Source: Opisthorchis felineus
Taxonomy: Eukaryota > Platyhelminthes > Trematoda > Opisthorchiida > Opisthorchiidae
Assembly: GCA_004794785.1 (NCBI GenBank)
Contig: SJOL01007009.1
Location: 62,001 to 126,000 of the forward strand
Direction: 5' to 3'
DNA: 64,000 bases
Below are positions 21,601-31,019 of the stretch, piece by piece; position 1 is the first letter of the stretch; every line of letters begins with the position of its first letter. The translations under genes were made by a program, and so were the position numbers. The notes under the pieces were generated by a model. It was given only the letters and a program-made list of their open reading frames with translations, had not been told where the DNA came from and did not search any database.

Positions 21601-24094
21601 TGCTGGCCTCCAAGTTACGGTGTGAGCGCTTGTCCTGAAAGTTTTTGCTGAGTAGAGGCAAATGATATTCAGCACATTATCCATGTAGTAAGCGTTCACT
21701 CCAAGTCAGCCGCTAATGTGGGCTTTCTTATGAGTTGACCGGTCAACCTGGGCATTCACATTGCCTGTCAAAATCACAATATCTGCACTTCTCGCCGACC
21801 GAAGCAACCACGACAATTCACGTCAGAAGCTGTCTTTCCCATGCTCACAGCCGCCGTCCGTCGGAGCACGTTTTGAAACAACAAAATACTGCCTATCGCG
21901 TCATTTTGATTTTGGCTGAACCAGTCAACTTAACAGCGTAAAGATGTTTGTTTATGGAACGCAGTCAAGTTGAGCGTATTCGGCCCTTGAGCTTAGCACA
22001 ACCGCCAAGCCATAAGTACCACGAGACGTTGCATCAAGGTCACCGGACACCCGACGAATAAAGTGCGAGAAATCTGGAATCGCCCGACCAGGTTAAGGTG
22101 CACGATTGAACCGGGGTCTAGCATGCGCGTTTCGGAGGCATAACGTACACTGAGAACAAGGTATGAGCAAGAACTCCTTGTTGTCGAATTTGACACAGTG
22201 AGGATGTTATAAGGAGCAACATGAAGCAGATCTCTTGAATTTGATATGAGTTTGTGTTTGGTATATTGTTCTAGGCAGTGGTTTAGGTACAGAGCAACGG
22301 TCAGGTCACGACAGCTAAATGAGGAGTATGTGGGAAGGAAGAGCCATAAGATATATTAGGTCGAGTGACACTTCCAGGTTGCTCAGGCCAAAGAAGGAAA
22401 TTTGGTTGAGGCACTTCAACTTGAGCCTCCGACTCAAAATTCTGAACGTGAAGTAGCTGTTCCTAGGGTTTTCTTGAGGTAATCTTCCCGGAGCCAGTGC
22501 CTCAACAGTCTGGCTCACTTAACTGCAGGCGGCTGGCTGGGCGCAGGGGTGCAGGAATTTGGGCATAACTGTCTGATTCCTAATGCGGCTGCGCACAGCA
22601 GGTGCTTTTTGAGTAGCACTGGAATATTTGGCTTTAAAAGTATTCTTGCCGTACCGAATAATGCATCGGCGGTTAAGGTAAACCATGGGGCGTTTGGGAT
22701 GCATTATTTATGAGGTCGACCTTTTCTGATTCGTCCTTTCTCTTGGAAAAGCGGCGACTCTGCTTCCATAAATATGGGCCCACCGGTGTCCTGGTGGAAA
22801 CAACTTTGTGCCTTCACACTTTTATCGCAGATAACGGTATGCACTTACTTCCACCCACGATGTGCTAGCGTCGGAACTCTCACCCACCATCTCGTCCATC
22901 AAAATATCCAAAAATTATTATCAGTGGTTCTCCTGCAGTCTAAATATAGATTTATCAGCGTCGAGTGTACCATTGGAAATTCGCATTTTGTACTCGACAT
23001 CGTTTGATGATGAAGTTATTATTTAAGTTTCTCAGGCATTGTTTGGGAGTTGCTGATTGGTAGTATGATGCGTGTCAGTTTCTTTGATACCGATTAGGCA
23101 CTAAATCCTGACTATATATATATATATATATATATAGTCAAATTTGGAGCAAGAATCTTTGCAGAATTACACAGTTATCGTTGACTTTTCGGTCTCACGG
23201 TGCCCACCGTGGTCGGATTACTTCGATGCGATACTGTTATTCTCTCTGTTTTTAGTTAGGGTTTACTGAGGCGCACGGTGTTGGAACCTAAGAAGAAAAC
23301 ACGATCTCCATCTTCCACGTTAAAATCCTGCATCTCAAACAGGAATCGGACAGTCTCATTTCTAGTGCCTTCGGATCCAGAAAGTGAGATTTGGAAAATT
23401 ATCTGCATATCTTTTACAAGTGTGTAAGATGGAGTTCCTGGAAGTGAGACAATTGGTCAGATTAAAGCTTTAATTTGGTTATTCGTGCAACTGTGAACTT
23501 CCGGAAAAGTCATATCGATTAGTATGGGATGCTCACAACTATAATGTATAAATCAGCGGATAAACCAACGGCTATCCATTCTGCCTTAGCTGGAAAAATC
23601 CCTACACTATTGAGCTGATGAAACTGATGACTTACCGTTTCCAGTTCCTCAATTATTGTGGTTTTCGAAGTGCACTGGGTCTTGTGTTTTTGGCGATTTT
23701 TCCGATATTTATAAACTGTGTAATACCTGCAGGGAGCCACAATAAGAACAATTAACATGCAAAATGTCACAAGAAATGCAATGATCCCCAATGCAATCTG
23801 AACAGGATAAAATGTGACTTGGATTTGAGTTGGCTGAACATTCTGTGGTAAAACTTCTATCACCGGGTAGTTTTCATTGGACCTCAGCAGCAATTCACTG
23901 AGATAAGCAGTAAAGGAGGCTCCCGTAACCTGTGGAACTGTTAGCAATGTCTCATTGGCACCAGGAACGACGACTGGTTGGAAAATGTAGTTGAGTAGTC
24001 CACCATTCAAGGAAGGCGAAAATAGCGTGGCAAATCTGTCAAAGTTCGCCGCAATAGCCCGTTGGACTTCCAGAGCCATTGCCGTCTCACGGTC
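6158..24094 (-). CDS. Prominin (CD133)-like pentaspan membrane protein, internal part of gene, six exons
   Basis: Prominins are cholesterol-associated glycoproteins of plasma-membrane protrusions such as microvilli and cilia (family knowledge). Six minus-strand open blocks, joined at GT/AG sites, keep one frame. Exon-end phases are 0,0,0,0,1,2 and each next exon starts in the matching phase. The product has an extracellular N-terminal part, TM1, a short cytosolic loop, TM2, a ~250-residue extracellular loop, TM3, a cytosolic loop, TM4 and the start of a second extracellular loop. Loop 1 is close to the usual length, its paired cysteines sit where the family has them, and N-glycosylation sequons fall only in predicted extracellular parts. 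The signal peptide, the rest of loop 2, TM5 and the tail are missing. No promoter was found. Intron 1 holds an RTE-like element and intron 5 holds Penelope fragments. The call rests on topology and motifs; other multi-span proteins are less likely. Confidence 0.8.
6657..8613. other. Prominin-like intron, exon E to exon F
   Basis: This intron has clean splice borders (donor GTACGT, acceptor CTTTCAG). I see no retroelement protein in it. Confidence 0.7.
8614..8872 (-). CDS. Prominin-like exon E: end of loop 1 and TM3
   Basis: The acceptor is a long pyrimidine tract ending CTTTTCAG. The donor GTACGT lies just below 8614; the frame stays open for 12 more codons, but this donor gives the phase the next exon needs. 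The exon is 259 nt: 86 codons plus one base. A sequon (NLT, residue 6) lies on the extracellular side. A long hydrophobic stretch, about residues 49-77, is TM3. The last residues, rich in Glu/Asp/Arg, begin the second cytosolic loop. Confidence 0.8.
8873..10150. other. Prominin-like intron, portion without recognised elements
   Basis: This is the exon-E-proximal end of the large D-to-E intron. I recognise nothing beyond short random-looking open stretches. Confidence 0.6.
10151..10173. repeat. (AT)n microsatellite
   Basis: About 11 uninterrupted AT dinucleotides. Confidence 0.95.
10580..11290 (+). mobile_element. Penelope-like element fragment: RT C-terminal part plus GIY-YIG remnant
   Basis: Frames on the plus strand give a PPPIWLRYFED block near 10600-10630, corresponding to the Penelope RT catalytic box (WxRYVDD). 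The motif here is YFED, so one catalytic Asp is lost. Further on come EIYRKPTQSDR (near 10775) and a KRSV block (near 10825), both typical of the Penelope RT thumb region. At 11155-11235 a VYQTPC...ARYMGQT block corresponds to the VYKIPC...YIGQT core of the linked GIY-YIG endonuclease, with the Ile-Gly signature altered. In-frame stops separate the blocks. It lies in the D-to-E intron, opposite in strand to the host gene. Confidence 0.72.
11300..12190. other. Spacer between two Penelope fragments
   Basis: No protein similarity was recognised. In full Penelope elements this position would hold 3' UTR or terminal-repeat sequence. A segment at 11674-11726 faintly resembles a hammerhead core but is not convincing. 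Confidence 0.4.
12200..12690 (+). mobile_element. Penelope-like element fragment: RT N-terminal part
   Basis: Plus-strand frames give NVLKELKNNPDLVVS, a stop, then PDRGAGILVMN (12258-12348), matching the first RT motif of Penelope elements. HGMPNLHK followed by MAGSPY and LAEI (12505-12620) matches the LYGLPKxHK...SP...LAxIL block. At least three stops or frame changes interrupt it. It lies in the same orientation as, and 3' of, the fragment carrying the RT C-terminus and endonuclease, so the two are in inverse domain order. Confidence 0.7.
12691..14318. other. Prominin-like intron, portion next to exon D
   Basis: Intron sequence. An open block at 12935-13106 with good splice signals is discussed among the rejected items. 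I recognise no mobile element here. Confidence 0.55.
14319..14492 (-). CDS. Prominin-like exon D: extracellular loop 1
   Basis: The acceptor is TTTTAACATTCGCAG and the donor is GTGAGT. The exon is 174 nt, 58 codons, phase 0 at both ends. It encodes an acidic helical segment with one sequon (NVT, about residue 33) and no cysteine. It joins in frame both to exon C upstream and directly to the exon at 8614-8872. With that join the loop length matches the family, so no further exon is required between them. Confidence 0.72.
14493..15248. other. Prominin-like intron, exon C to exon D
   Basis: Short intron bounded by GTGAGT and TTCGCAG. No other feature was recognised. Confidence 0.75.
15249..15527 (-). 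CDS. Prominin-like exon C: extracellular loop 1, cysteine pair
   Basis: The acceptor is a strong TTATCGTTTCATGCAG and the donor is GTGAGT. The exon is 279 nt, 93 codons, phase 0 at both ends. The protein is mostly amphipathic helix with one sequon (NVT, residue 39). Cysteines at residues 77 and 89 are separated by a short Pro/Ser/Thr/Ala turn. Prominin loop 1 has a comparable Cys-x11-Cys element in its middle, which is the best single similarity in this loop. Confidence 0.78.
15528..17059. other. Prominin-like intron, exon B to exon C, distal part
   Basis: Nothing recognised. The B-to-C intron continues to 17966 and contains the first copies of the ~320-bp dispersed repeat. Confidence 0.6.
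17060..17485 (+). repeat. Dispersed ~320-bp repeat family, near-complete copy plus a broken inverted copy
   Basis: Positions 17170-17485 hold the most complete linear copy. It starts with a short hairpin (GCGATATTTTGAATATCG, near 17182), then a left module with ACATCATAAACGAGAGATTCAG (17249-17270), then a right module from GGGAAACTCGGGAACTGCG to CTTATGAGTAGTGT. Just before it, 17077-17165 holds an inverted left module (CGTTTATGATATTCTTC) joined directly to a forward right module. The same modules recur at more than ten sites between 17 and 62 kb. No coding capacity is seen. Confidence 0.8.
17967..18251 (-). CDS. Prominin-like exon B: TM2 and start of extracellular loop 1
   Basis: The exon is 285 nt, 95 codons, phase 0 at both ends, with donor GTAAGT below 17967. 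I chose the acceptor after TTTTTGAG (exon start 18251) because it alone keeps phase with the preceding exon. The stronger-looking TTTCAG about 14 nt further in would break the frame. TM2 covers about residues 13-36 (start WYLGLG). It is followed by a helical, hydrophilic extracellular stretch. The start coordinate is the least certain part. Confidence 0.8.
18252..19058. other. Prominin-like intron 1, exon-B-proximal part
   Basis: Non-coding sequence between exon B and the RTE-like element. Only the dinucleotide tract at its end was recognised. Confidence 0.6.
19059..19107. repeat. (TG)n microsatellite, interrupted
   Basis: TG dinucleotide tract with a few CG interruptions. It lies just beyond the 3' end of the RTE-like element. 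Confidence 0.92.
19240..22245 (-). mobile_element. RTE-like non-LTR retrotransposon, nearly full length, inactivated
   Basis: Read on the minus strand, the domain order is apurinic-type endonuclease then reverse transcriptase. From 22230 down come YNILTVS and SETRMLDPGS (N-terminal EN motifs), VILTGNVNAQV near 21755 (the GDxNAQ box), and a decayed SDHAL region near 21500. The RT follows: an AFDPIDRL block near 20410, VIEILFE near 20240, GTRFTSVKCKVLLQ and CLGSCISP (20100-19980), then KARAPFSNLRHLLHRHDSLTVK. The YADD box is replaced by YYHA. The tail at about 19430-19260 matches that of the 4.1-5.3 kb copy. Multiple stops and shifts make it dead. It sits in prominin intron 1 in the same orientation as the gene. 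Confidence 0.8.
22246..23635. other. Prominin-like intron 1, exon-A-proximal part
   Basis: Sequence between the RTE-like element and exon A. It contains a (TA)12 tract. Minus-strand open stretches at 22315-22704 could be 5' sequence of the element, but I recognise no motif. Confidence 0.5.
23109..23140. repeat. (TA)12 tract framed as a perfect 32-bp palindrome
   Basis: TGAC, twelve TA units, then GTCA. The whole is self-complementary and could extrude a cruciform. Confidence 0.93.
23636..24094 (-). CDS. Prominin-like exon A: extracellular N-terminal region, TM1, cytosolic loop
   Basis: The acceptor is a pyrimidine-rich tract ending in TATAG just above 24094, and the donor is GTAAGT directly below 23636. 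The exon is 459 nt, 153 codons, phase 0 at both ends. Residues 1-97 are extracellular with one sequon (NET, about residue 47). TM1 spans about residues 98-120 and is followed by a basic cytosolic stretch with only two cysteines (about 122 and 141). Vertebrate prominins have a cysteine-rich cluster here, so this loop is unusual. A preceding exon must exist, because there is no signal peptide and the frame is open to the acceptor. The in-frame ATG at 24079 is probably internal. Confidence 0.82.
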
Positions 24095-25566
24095 CTATAA
24101 CGTCAAAAGAGGATAATTTGATATGGCTAGCGGATAGCATATGTATCAAACATAGGTTGTTTTATTCTCAATATTCGCAAACCCCACCACTTCCTTACTT
24201 TTCGCCTTCTATTATAGTGACAAAACATCAAACTCAGTAGGCAGTCAGCGAAGTCCTGATTCAGACATCGGACTTTTGTCTTCAAATGACTCGTGATGCC
24301 TGCAGAGTCGTGCCTTCTTCGGACACATACAGACATGTCACCTTTTATCGGCGACTATGAAAGACACCAATAAGAAAAAGGTGCTCGAAACATTTGTCTT
24401 TGGTTGCTTATTCAAATGGTATTCGGCATACCCCAACTTTGACTGCATAGAGAGTACGTACCGGCGCTTTTTATACTATGCATAACTTATGGTTTTGTGC
24501 TAAGGTCAAACCTTCATAATTCGAAATGGGATTTTACCAAGCCAAAGTCTTGAGAGATGTGATATCCAAAGCAGTCAATGTAACACCTTTATCTTAACTA
24601 ATTTAATCGTGAATCTCTTGAGTTGACTAAATACTGAGGACCTTGGTTCATCTTCTGTTGCCCAGATGCTGAACAGTCATCTTCTACTTATGGAAGTAGC
24701 CATTAATTGTTCAGCATGGTCAAGGGGTAATCAAGCCTACATGGCATAGTGTGTATGTCCTTGAGAGAATATGTACGCAGTTAACGTCAAGCTATCGTCC
24801 GTGCCGCTTTAGATGAACGAATTTTACTCAAGCCAAGAGAGACAAATGCCTAATGTTGGATCAGGGTGCGTTCATGGCAGTCTAGAATAGTACTTCCATT
24901 TGCAAGGAGGGGATACTAACCGGTAGCGTACCACTCAATTATGTAAGATCCGTCTGCTTTGCGTTCGTGATGATATGGAGTTAGGCTAAACTTTGTTGTT
25001 GCTAGTTGGGCCGTCAAAAAGTCTTCAGTTTAGAGAAATTATTTCCTCAAGCTTAGTTTCCGTAGCCCCCAAGTGTTTTTTTATGTTCTCTTGGGACATA
25101 ACGACAGGAGATACAAGAAAAGGGTCATGTCATTAGTGACAGAAACCGCCAGTATTTTGCTTTCTGGTCTTTAGCAGGCCCCCTGATATTGGTCCCTTTT
25201 TCCGCAGGGATAACTGGAGGCAACCTGGCGCGGTAACTGCACTCCTCTTGCCAGATATTTATTCCACACTAACTCCTAAAATGCGCACGTAAACAATGCA
25301 TTCCGACCAAAGAAAACCGTACTGTCTCAATAGTGTTTAAAGCTTATTCTGCAGATGCACATCTTCTGGAATGTTTTCTGAAGGTAAACAAATGAGCCTC
25401 TTAGAGTTATGTTACTCTGGAGGCCACCCAAATGCAGTTATCACCTTATATGTAAAAAGAGATTCAGAAAGTTAAAGAACTATTCTCATGCATCTATGCA
25501 TTTAGGAAAGGGGGCTCGCACAAGCGATAGGGTCACCACCAGTCACTGCCTGGTACTTTCTTTGCA
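24095..25566. other. Sequence 5' of prominin exon A, no recognised gene
   Basis: The missing N-terminal exon(s) of the prominin-like gene should lie on this side, at an unknown distance. No minus-strand block here has a signal peptide plus a usable donor. Confidence 0.5.
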
Positions 25567-25815
25567 GATTTGGAAGCGGCAGATTCGGTAAAATATCTAC
25601 CAGATAAAGTATATCCGGGTCGCTATCAGTCAGTCTTTCCTTGTGAGCTGTCGGACATTAAGGAAACTGTAAACCACGGACTTAGCGAGAGACTGCACAG
25701 TACTTCTTCTGGAAATCAAGGAATCTTCACAGTCTCCCCGAAAACGTCACCATACTGCAAGTTTACAGAACACGAAAGATGCCTGAATTTAACAAGCTGC
25801 ATAGTGGCTGAGTAA
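25567..25815 (+). CDS. Possible terminal exon of an unidentified plus-strand gene
   Basis: A very good acceptor (pyrimidine-rich, ending CTTTCTTTGCAG) precedes an open frame of 82 codons plus two bases that ends in TAA. The protein has a soluble, balanced composition with four cysteines in its last part (one near the middle, then three close to the C-terminus) and an NLT sequon, unlike the low-complexity frames nearby. A weak AGTAAA lies about 50 bases beyond the stop. I do not recognise the family and found no upstream exon, so this could be a chance frame. Confidence 0.28.
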   Translation, partial: DLEAADSVKYLPDKVYPGRYQSVFPCELSDIKETVNHGLSERLHSTSSGNQGIFTVSPKTSPYCKFTEHERCLNLTSCIVAE

Positions 25816-26423
25816 CATTTCATGTTTTGGGCTATGAACTGTGTCGTGTAAGTCGAAAAGTGTATAGTAAAAATAACATGTGAGGAAATTTCTTACATGT
25901 CTTCTAGGCCGCATTTTTTGCCGTGTTCATCTAAATCTAAAGGCATTGCGCAGCCGTGCAACGTAGGTCAATTTGGAACCTCTGACTGGCAGATGCACAG
26001 TACTGGCTAAGAAGCCAAGAAAGGTAAATTGTCGTCCCTGAAAAAACTGTCTTATTACATCTGGGAAACAATATTTATTTAATGTCTTTTCTGCAAACCA
26101 CAATGCCCGAGAAAAAACCATCGTTCCTTGTAAGCTTTTTCCATTCTTGAAACAAACTTACTGGATTATGTTCAGAGGAATAGTGGTCCTTTAATCTCCC
26201 TTTCTTTTTTTGTGGACTTGCCAGGAACTAGCAAAGCACCCACTTGCTTCCACAGTACTCGGAATCAGGGTTTTAGCAACTACCACCGATTTCGGTTGCG
26301 TAACAAATAAAGCATCCAAATTCCGGTGTGGTTATCATCGGTGTCGTCACCGTTACACTGTTGGCCTTCAAACAGTTATCGCCATCATTTAGGAAGGTGT
26401 CAGCCCCTCTGTCATGGATAGAT
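25816..26423. other. No recognised gene
   Basis: Nothing recognised on either strand. Confidence 0.5.
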
Positions 26424-26543
26424 AGAACATAAGGTTGAAGGAAACTCGGGGGCTGCGCTTAAATGATGTGCCTTAAGAAGGGCGGAACCGGTCGTGAACT
26501 GTCGAAGAGTTTTCAGCAACCTTATGAGTAGTGTTTTACGTCC
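26424..26543 (+). repeat. Dispersed ~320-bp repeat, right module only
   Basis: From AACATAAGGTTGAAGG through AACTCGGGGGCTGCGC, GTCGAAGAGTTTTCAGC and CTTATGAGTAGTGTTTTACG. It is a close match to the right module of the copies at 17.4 and 51.9 kb. Confidence 0.78.
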
Positions 26544-27721
26544 ACACAATGTATTCTGTTTATTTTACATTATAATTCCGAGTTTTCCCAAAGGATGGTG
26601 TACTTTGGGGATCTTCGGAATCAGAGTGGATCCACACTGTTGCTTTAACAGCTATAGCTGCAAATGCACTTTTGTGACTGTTCTTCCCAGATTCTTTGGG
26701 CGACCGCGGCGCTTGACGTGGACATTAAAAAATCACTTATGCACAGTAAACTTCGGGGAGCATACTGTGCCTACGAAAGTAGTAGCTAGGGTTACTTTTA
26801 AAGGTAATAATAGTCGTAAATTTTCATATTGCCAGCAGTCGCCTAATGCTGTATCTTGCGGGAAAATATCAGGTTATTATGGAGAGTGTTTTCTAACGTG
26901 TCACCCAAGAGATTGCCTTCACATCGAATTTGTTCATTTCCCACGCAGTAGACATTTTTGTTACTTATGAGTAGCTAAAAGTATATGGCAAATTCGGAGG
27001 GCAGAGTGATGGCTCAACATACGGGACAGTAAATCCATAGGGAGCGGATATATGTTGATTTGGGACTTTCTGGTAAACAAGCCATGTTTAACTCAATTTC
27101 GAGGACAAAAGCTTCTTCCAATGATAGAGGTTATTCAGTTCTGGTAAGTCTCGCCAAGAATGGAACCCCTAATCAGCGAACCAGCATACGGGGAGAGTGG
27201 GACTAAATTTTCATTCCACTCCAAATTTTAAACGATCTCCCTACTTCACAACCTAAAAAAAATTGAAAGAATATCATTGTATAATCAATATGAATGTTTC
27301 AGTGTCCTGAGTTTTGGTGATACCCCTTCTAGTCTTAGCTGATCACAGCACACAAAAAGCAGATGATATTTCTAAGTGATTGCAACTGTAACCTTGTAAA
27401 ATCCCACCGCAAAGCAGACGGCTCGTATAGATTAAAGCTGTAGGATAAAGAAGTTTCTGCCTGAGGAGGCCCATTACTATAGTTCCAACTATGGATGCTA
27501 AATGAGTATTGAAAATATGTTTTAAATTTATAAAGTTGTTAGTTATACTATGTGTAACTGTATGTAGGCAGTCAGTCTTTTGGTGCTTCCTTTCGCTGCC
27601 GCCATAGAAATTACCTTCAAGGCAGGTGCTCACAGAATTCATGATTAATTCTGTTTTTGTGTGTGCCAGACTCATGAAGCATCATGCTACTTGATGAAAG
27701 GCTGCAGAGTGCCATTGCAGT
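26544..27721. other. No recognised gene
   Basis: A long open stretch runs over the repeat and onward on the plus strand (26494-26970). I see no family signature in it. Confidence 0.45.
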
Positions 27722-27870
27722 TGCTACGATATTCGAGATATCGCGATGCATGGGGCGGCCTGGTGCAGCACATTCAGTTGCATGGAAACATCACATACGA
27801 GAGATTCAGCTGGGTTCCAGGTGAGTCTCTCGCAAAACCAAATTGAGTTGCAAATGAGTGTATTTCTTGT
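27722..27870 (+). repeat. Dispersed ~320-bp repeat, left module with hairpin
   Basis: Begins with hairpin ACGATATTCGAGATATCGC, then CACATTCAGTTG, CGAGAGATTCAGC, GAGTCTCTCG and CAAATGAGTGTATTTC. The right module is absent. Confidence 0.75.
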
Positions 27871-30177
27871 TACCGGTTATTTTACCCCAAAAGCTTTATT
27901 AATCATTCACTTCCCATCCTAGTGAGTGTGTGGAAGACGTTTTGACTCACTTCCCTGCACATTTCACGGCTGCTCCCCACCTCAGTTTTGGGGTGAGAGA
28001 TTTGCACCTTCGTGCACTCGCCGTGCTAGTATTATTTGCGAGACCAGGGTTTGGCGGAGATCGGGACTACAGGTCGGCCAGCGCAACACAGTTCGCGAGA
28101 GAGAAAAGAAACCAACACTTGGTGATGTCGTATGCGTGAAATACCGCGCGGAAGATATGACAATCGACCGAATTGACTTTGTGCTCACAGTGCATTCATT
28201 CAGCAGAAAGAACTTTCCCATTTTTGGGTTTTTCAAACGTGAAGGAACTTTGAACCCTGATGCTCTCGAGGCCGAGACGATTGATACCGGCCTGCTTGAC
28301 TCTATCTCGACTTAATCCTTTGTTCACACAGTTCATCGCTGTGGTCGAACCCGTCCGCAACTTTACGCCTACAGAGTACCTCACGCGAAGACACACCGGT
28401 AACTCCTACCATGTCTCCATCTCAAGGTCATTCTGAGGTGAACTCGCTCCAGCCGTTTAATTCCATGTTTATCAATAACGTTCCCCCATGCTTTCAAACC
28501 GTTTTCCTTGGTAGTCATCTACACACCTGGATGTTTCAACACCCATAATTGTATGGTTTGAGGGAAATTATCGAAACTGTATGTTCGTCAAACCTGATAT
28601 CCTTCGTGACTAAGTGGGAATTGTTGGTGTATAATAGGCTACAGGTAGAGCGAAGTAATGTGCTGAAGATGACGATAGACTTAAGGCTGTCGACCAGAGG
28701 TAGTTGGTAAACTTCAAGATAACAAATCCTGGAAAAAGCTCACTCCAAGTAACCGGCATATGAAAGTGAAACATCTTTTATTCAGATTTACCGATCATTT
28801 TTCATTCCATACTGTTGCAAGTTAAGCACACACCACTGTTCATCCGGGATGATTAATATCGGATGTAAGTATGGTCAGTTTTCATGTCCAGTGGATAGAA
28901 ATTCCCAGAATTCTAAAATCTCCAGTAAAATGACTCAAAATGATAATCGGTCAAAAAGCGAGAAGCCTAAACTTCGGGTTTGGCGCCATCGTTTCAGATC
29001 TGCTCTATTCAATAGCCAGTGCTCTGCGTTAAAATGCACGACAAGATCCGCTAGAATCCAGTCGTTATGTGTTTTATCCAAAGGCGTAAACATGGTTAGG
29101 AAAGATTACAATAAGTGCTTGTTTAACCTATCCCTTATTTCTTTTGAAAATGCTGTAGAACATATAGCGCAGTCTTTGTTGGGGAGTTTGTGTAAACATC
29201 TTCATATGGCGGTAGCATTTCCAGTAAAGCGGAAGCAAAACATATGTTCAGCACAAAAGTATACAGATAATCGGCGCCGTCTCTAAACGAGCTGAACATG
29301 CCCCCAGTTTGGGTATTATAAAGCTAGAGAGCCTGCGATCCTTTGGATCAGTAACAATTGTTGCGTTCTGACGACGATGAATGGTGAGTCTGAAATCCTT
29401 GGGTAACTGAAAATCCTACAAACCACAGGGACAGAGCCCTAATTCCGTTTCTTTATGGGATGGATTTTTCACCTATCAATCACCAATACAATTACAAGTA
29501 AAGGAAGACGCATTAAGTCATCACTGGCAGAAAATGCTCAGAAAGGTTTACGCGAAAGGTAAGGTATGATTTTAATGAAGCCAAGTGATTCGGGGGAAAT
29601 AGAATAACGTAATTTATCGCTCAATGCGGACGGTTTATCAGGGTGAGAGCTACCGCAGTTTCGCTTGAGCTAAAATCTCTGGAAAGGCTTCTTCGTCAAA
29701 TTCCAGCAGTTGCACCCTACTAAGGAGCAATAACTTTTTTCGGAAAACCTTTCTCCCGAATAAATATATACACTTCATTCCGAATAAGCGAGAAATTCTG
29801 TTGGCTACTTGGCTACACCAAAGTTTTGCTTATGCGCGATAAGTTTGGACATGATTGTCCTGCCCATTTCTGGCTCTGCATTGTACCACTTGTCAACGGA
29901 AAATGGCATTGATAGGCAAAATTTTAGGGTCATCTGAAACTAATGACCATAGATGGACGCTTCCACCAGCAGTGTTTGCTATGGCCTTTCGTCATTTATA
30001 GTTTTCAGACTGGTTATACTTTGGTAGAAGGCCTGAACAGAGGAGATGTACCCGGCGAGCTCACAGTTTTCTGCACATACACGCTAACTGGCAAGTGATT
30101 TCATGGATTCCATAGTCATAGTGTGTTTACTGATAACGGAAATTCGTGTGTAGATAAAACACCCAACCTTTTCGACA
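27871..30177. other. No recognised gene
   Basis: Open stretches on the plus strand at 27926-28315 (129 residues) and 28849-29286 (145 residues) lack recognisable motifs and convincing splice context. I cannot exclude decayed element open reading frames. Confidence 0.4.
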
Positions 30178-30365
30178 AATACACTCATTTGCAAATCAAT
30201 TTGGTTTTCACGGGAGACTCAAGTGAGTCTCTCGTTTATGATGTTCTTCAACTGAATGTGATACACACAGGCCGCCTCATATTTCATTTGGTACGATATC
30301 TGAGATATCGCAGTGCATGTTCTTTAGAACATAAGGTTGACGGAAGCTCGGGGACTGTGCCCACC
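30178..30365. repeat. Dispersed ~320-bp repeat, inverted left module fused to forward right module
   Basis: The left module is in reverse orientation (ACACTCATTTGCAAATC ... CTCTCGTTTATGATGTTC ... hairpin ACGATATCTGAGATATCGC). It is followed directly by the forward right module (AACATAAGGTTGACGGAAGC). Confidence 0.75.
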
Positions 30366-30782
30366 TAAACTTTTCTTTTTACGGAACTTCTGATCCTCAA
30401 ACCTGATCCTTGATAGCATGTATATTATAAACGTTATGACAATGGTGTGCTTGTCGTGTGCTGCATTTATCACACTTGGCCTTGTGCTCCCTAAATATCA
30501 GATTCACGTACAAATGAACAGCAGCATCAGTCGGTAGTGGTCTGCGCAAATCACTGCGCCAGGGGAAACACTACTATTCCGTTCAGATTAGGAGTGATGA
30601 GAGTGGGGTAAAACTCCACTGGTGTCGGTTTTTAAGGCACAAATAGAGAGACTTCCGCAGTTGTTGGTGCACTTCTTTCCAGATTTCTGCACCCAGAGTG
30701 CTGTGCTGACTACGCCTGTTGGGCGAGTTCACTAATGGGATGACAGAACAAACGTCTTTCCTCCATTTGAAAAGTAAGTTAC

Positions 30783-31019
30783 GGTTGACAGGAGACTCAA
30801 CAAAATCCCAGCTTAATCTCTCGCTTGTGACGAGCTTCAATTGACCAACGCAAATGCAATTTGCATATGCGTGTACTTCTTGTACAACTTCGTCTTCAAG
30901 TACAACGTGAAGTTGATGAGGACTCGGGGACTACACCTACCCACTGGGCCCCAAAGACGGCGAAAACTTTAGTGAGCTGTCGAGGGGTTTTCAGTAAGTC
31001 TTTGAGTAGTATGTTCCGT
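30783..31019. repeat. Dispersed ~320-bp repeat, second inverted-left / forward-right composite
   Basis: An inverted left module (GACAGGAGACTCAAC ... TAATCTCTCGC) is followed by a forward right module (GGACTCGGGGACTACACC ... GAGCTGTCGAGGGGTTTTCAG). It has the same unusual junction arrangement as the copy 600 bp upstream, but is more diverged. Confidence 0.68.

Noticed and set aside
26494..26970. 158-codon plus-strand open frame
   Set aside because: Its start lies within the dispersed repeat, it has no recognisable motif, and frames of this length are expected by chance in 64 kb.
28849..29286. 145-codon plus-strand open frame as a gene
   Set aside because: No motif, no splice context and biased composition. 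Not distinguishable from chance.
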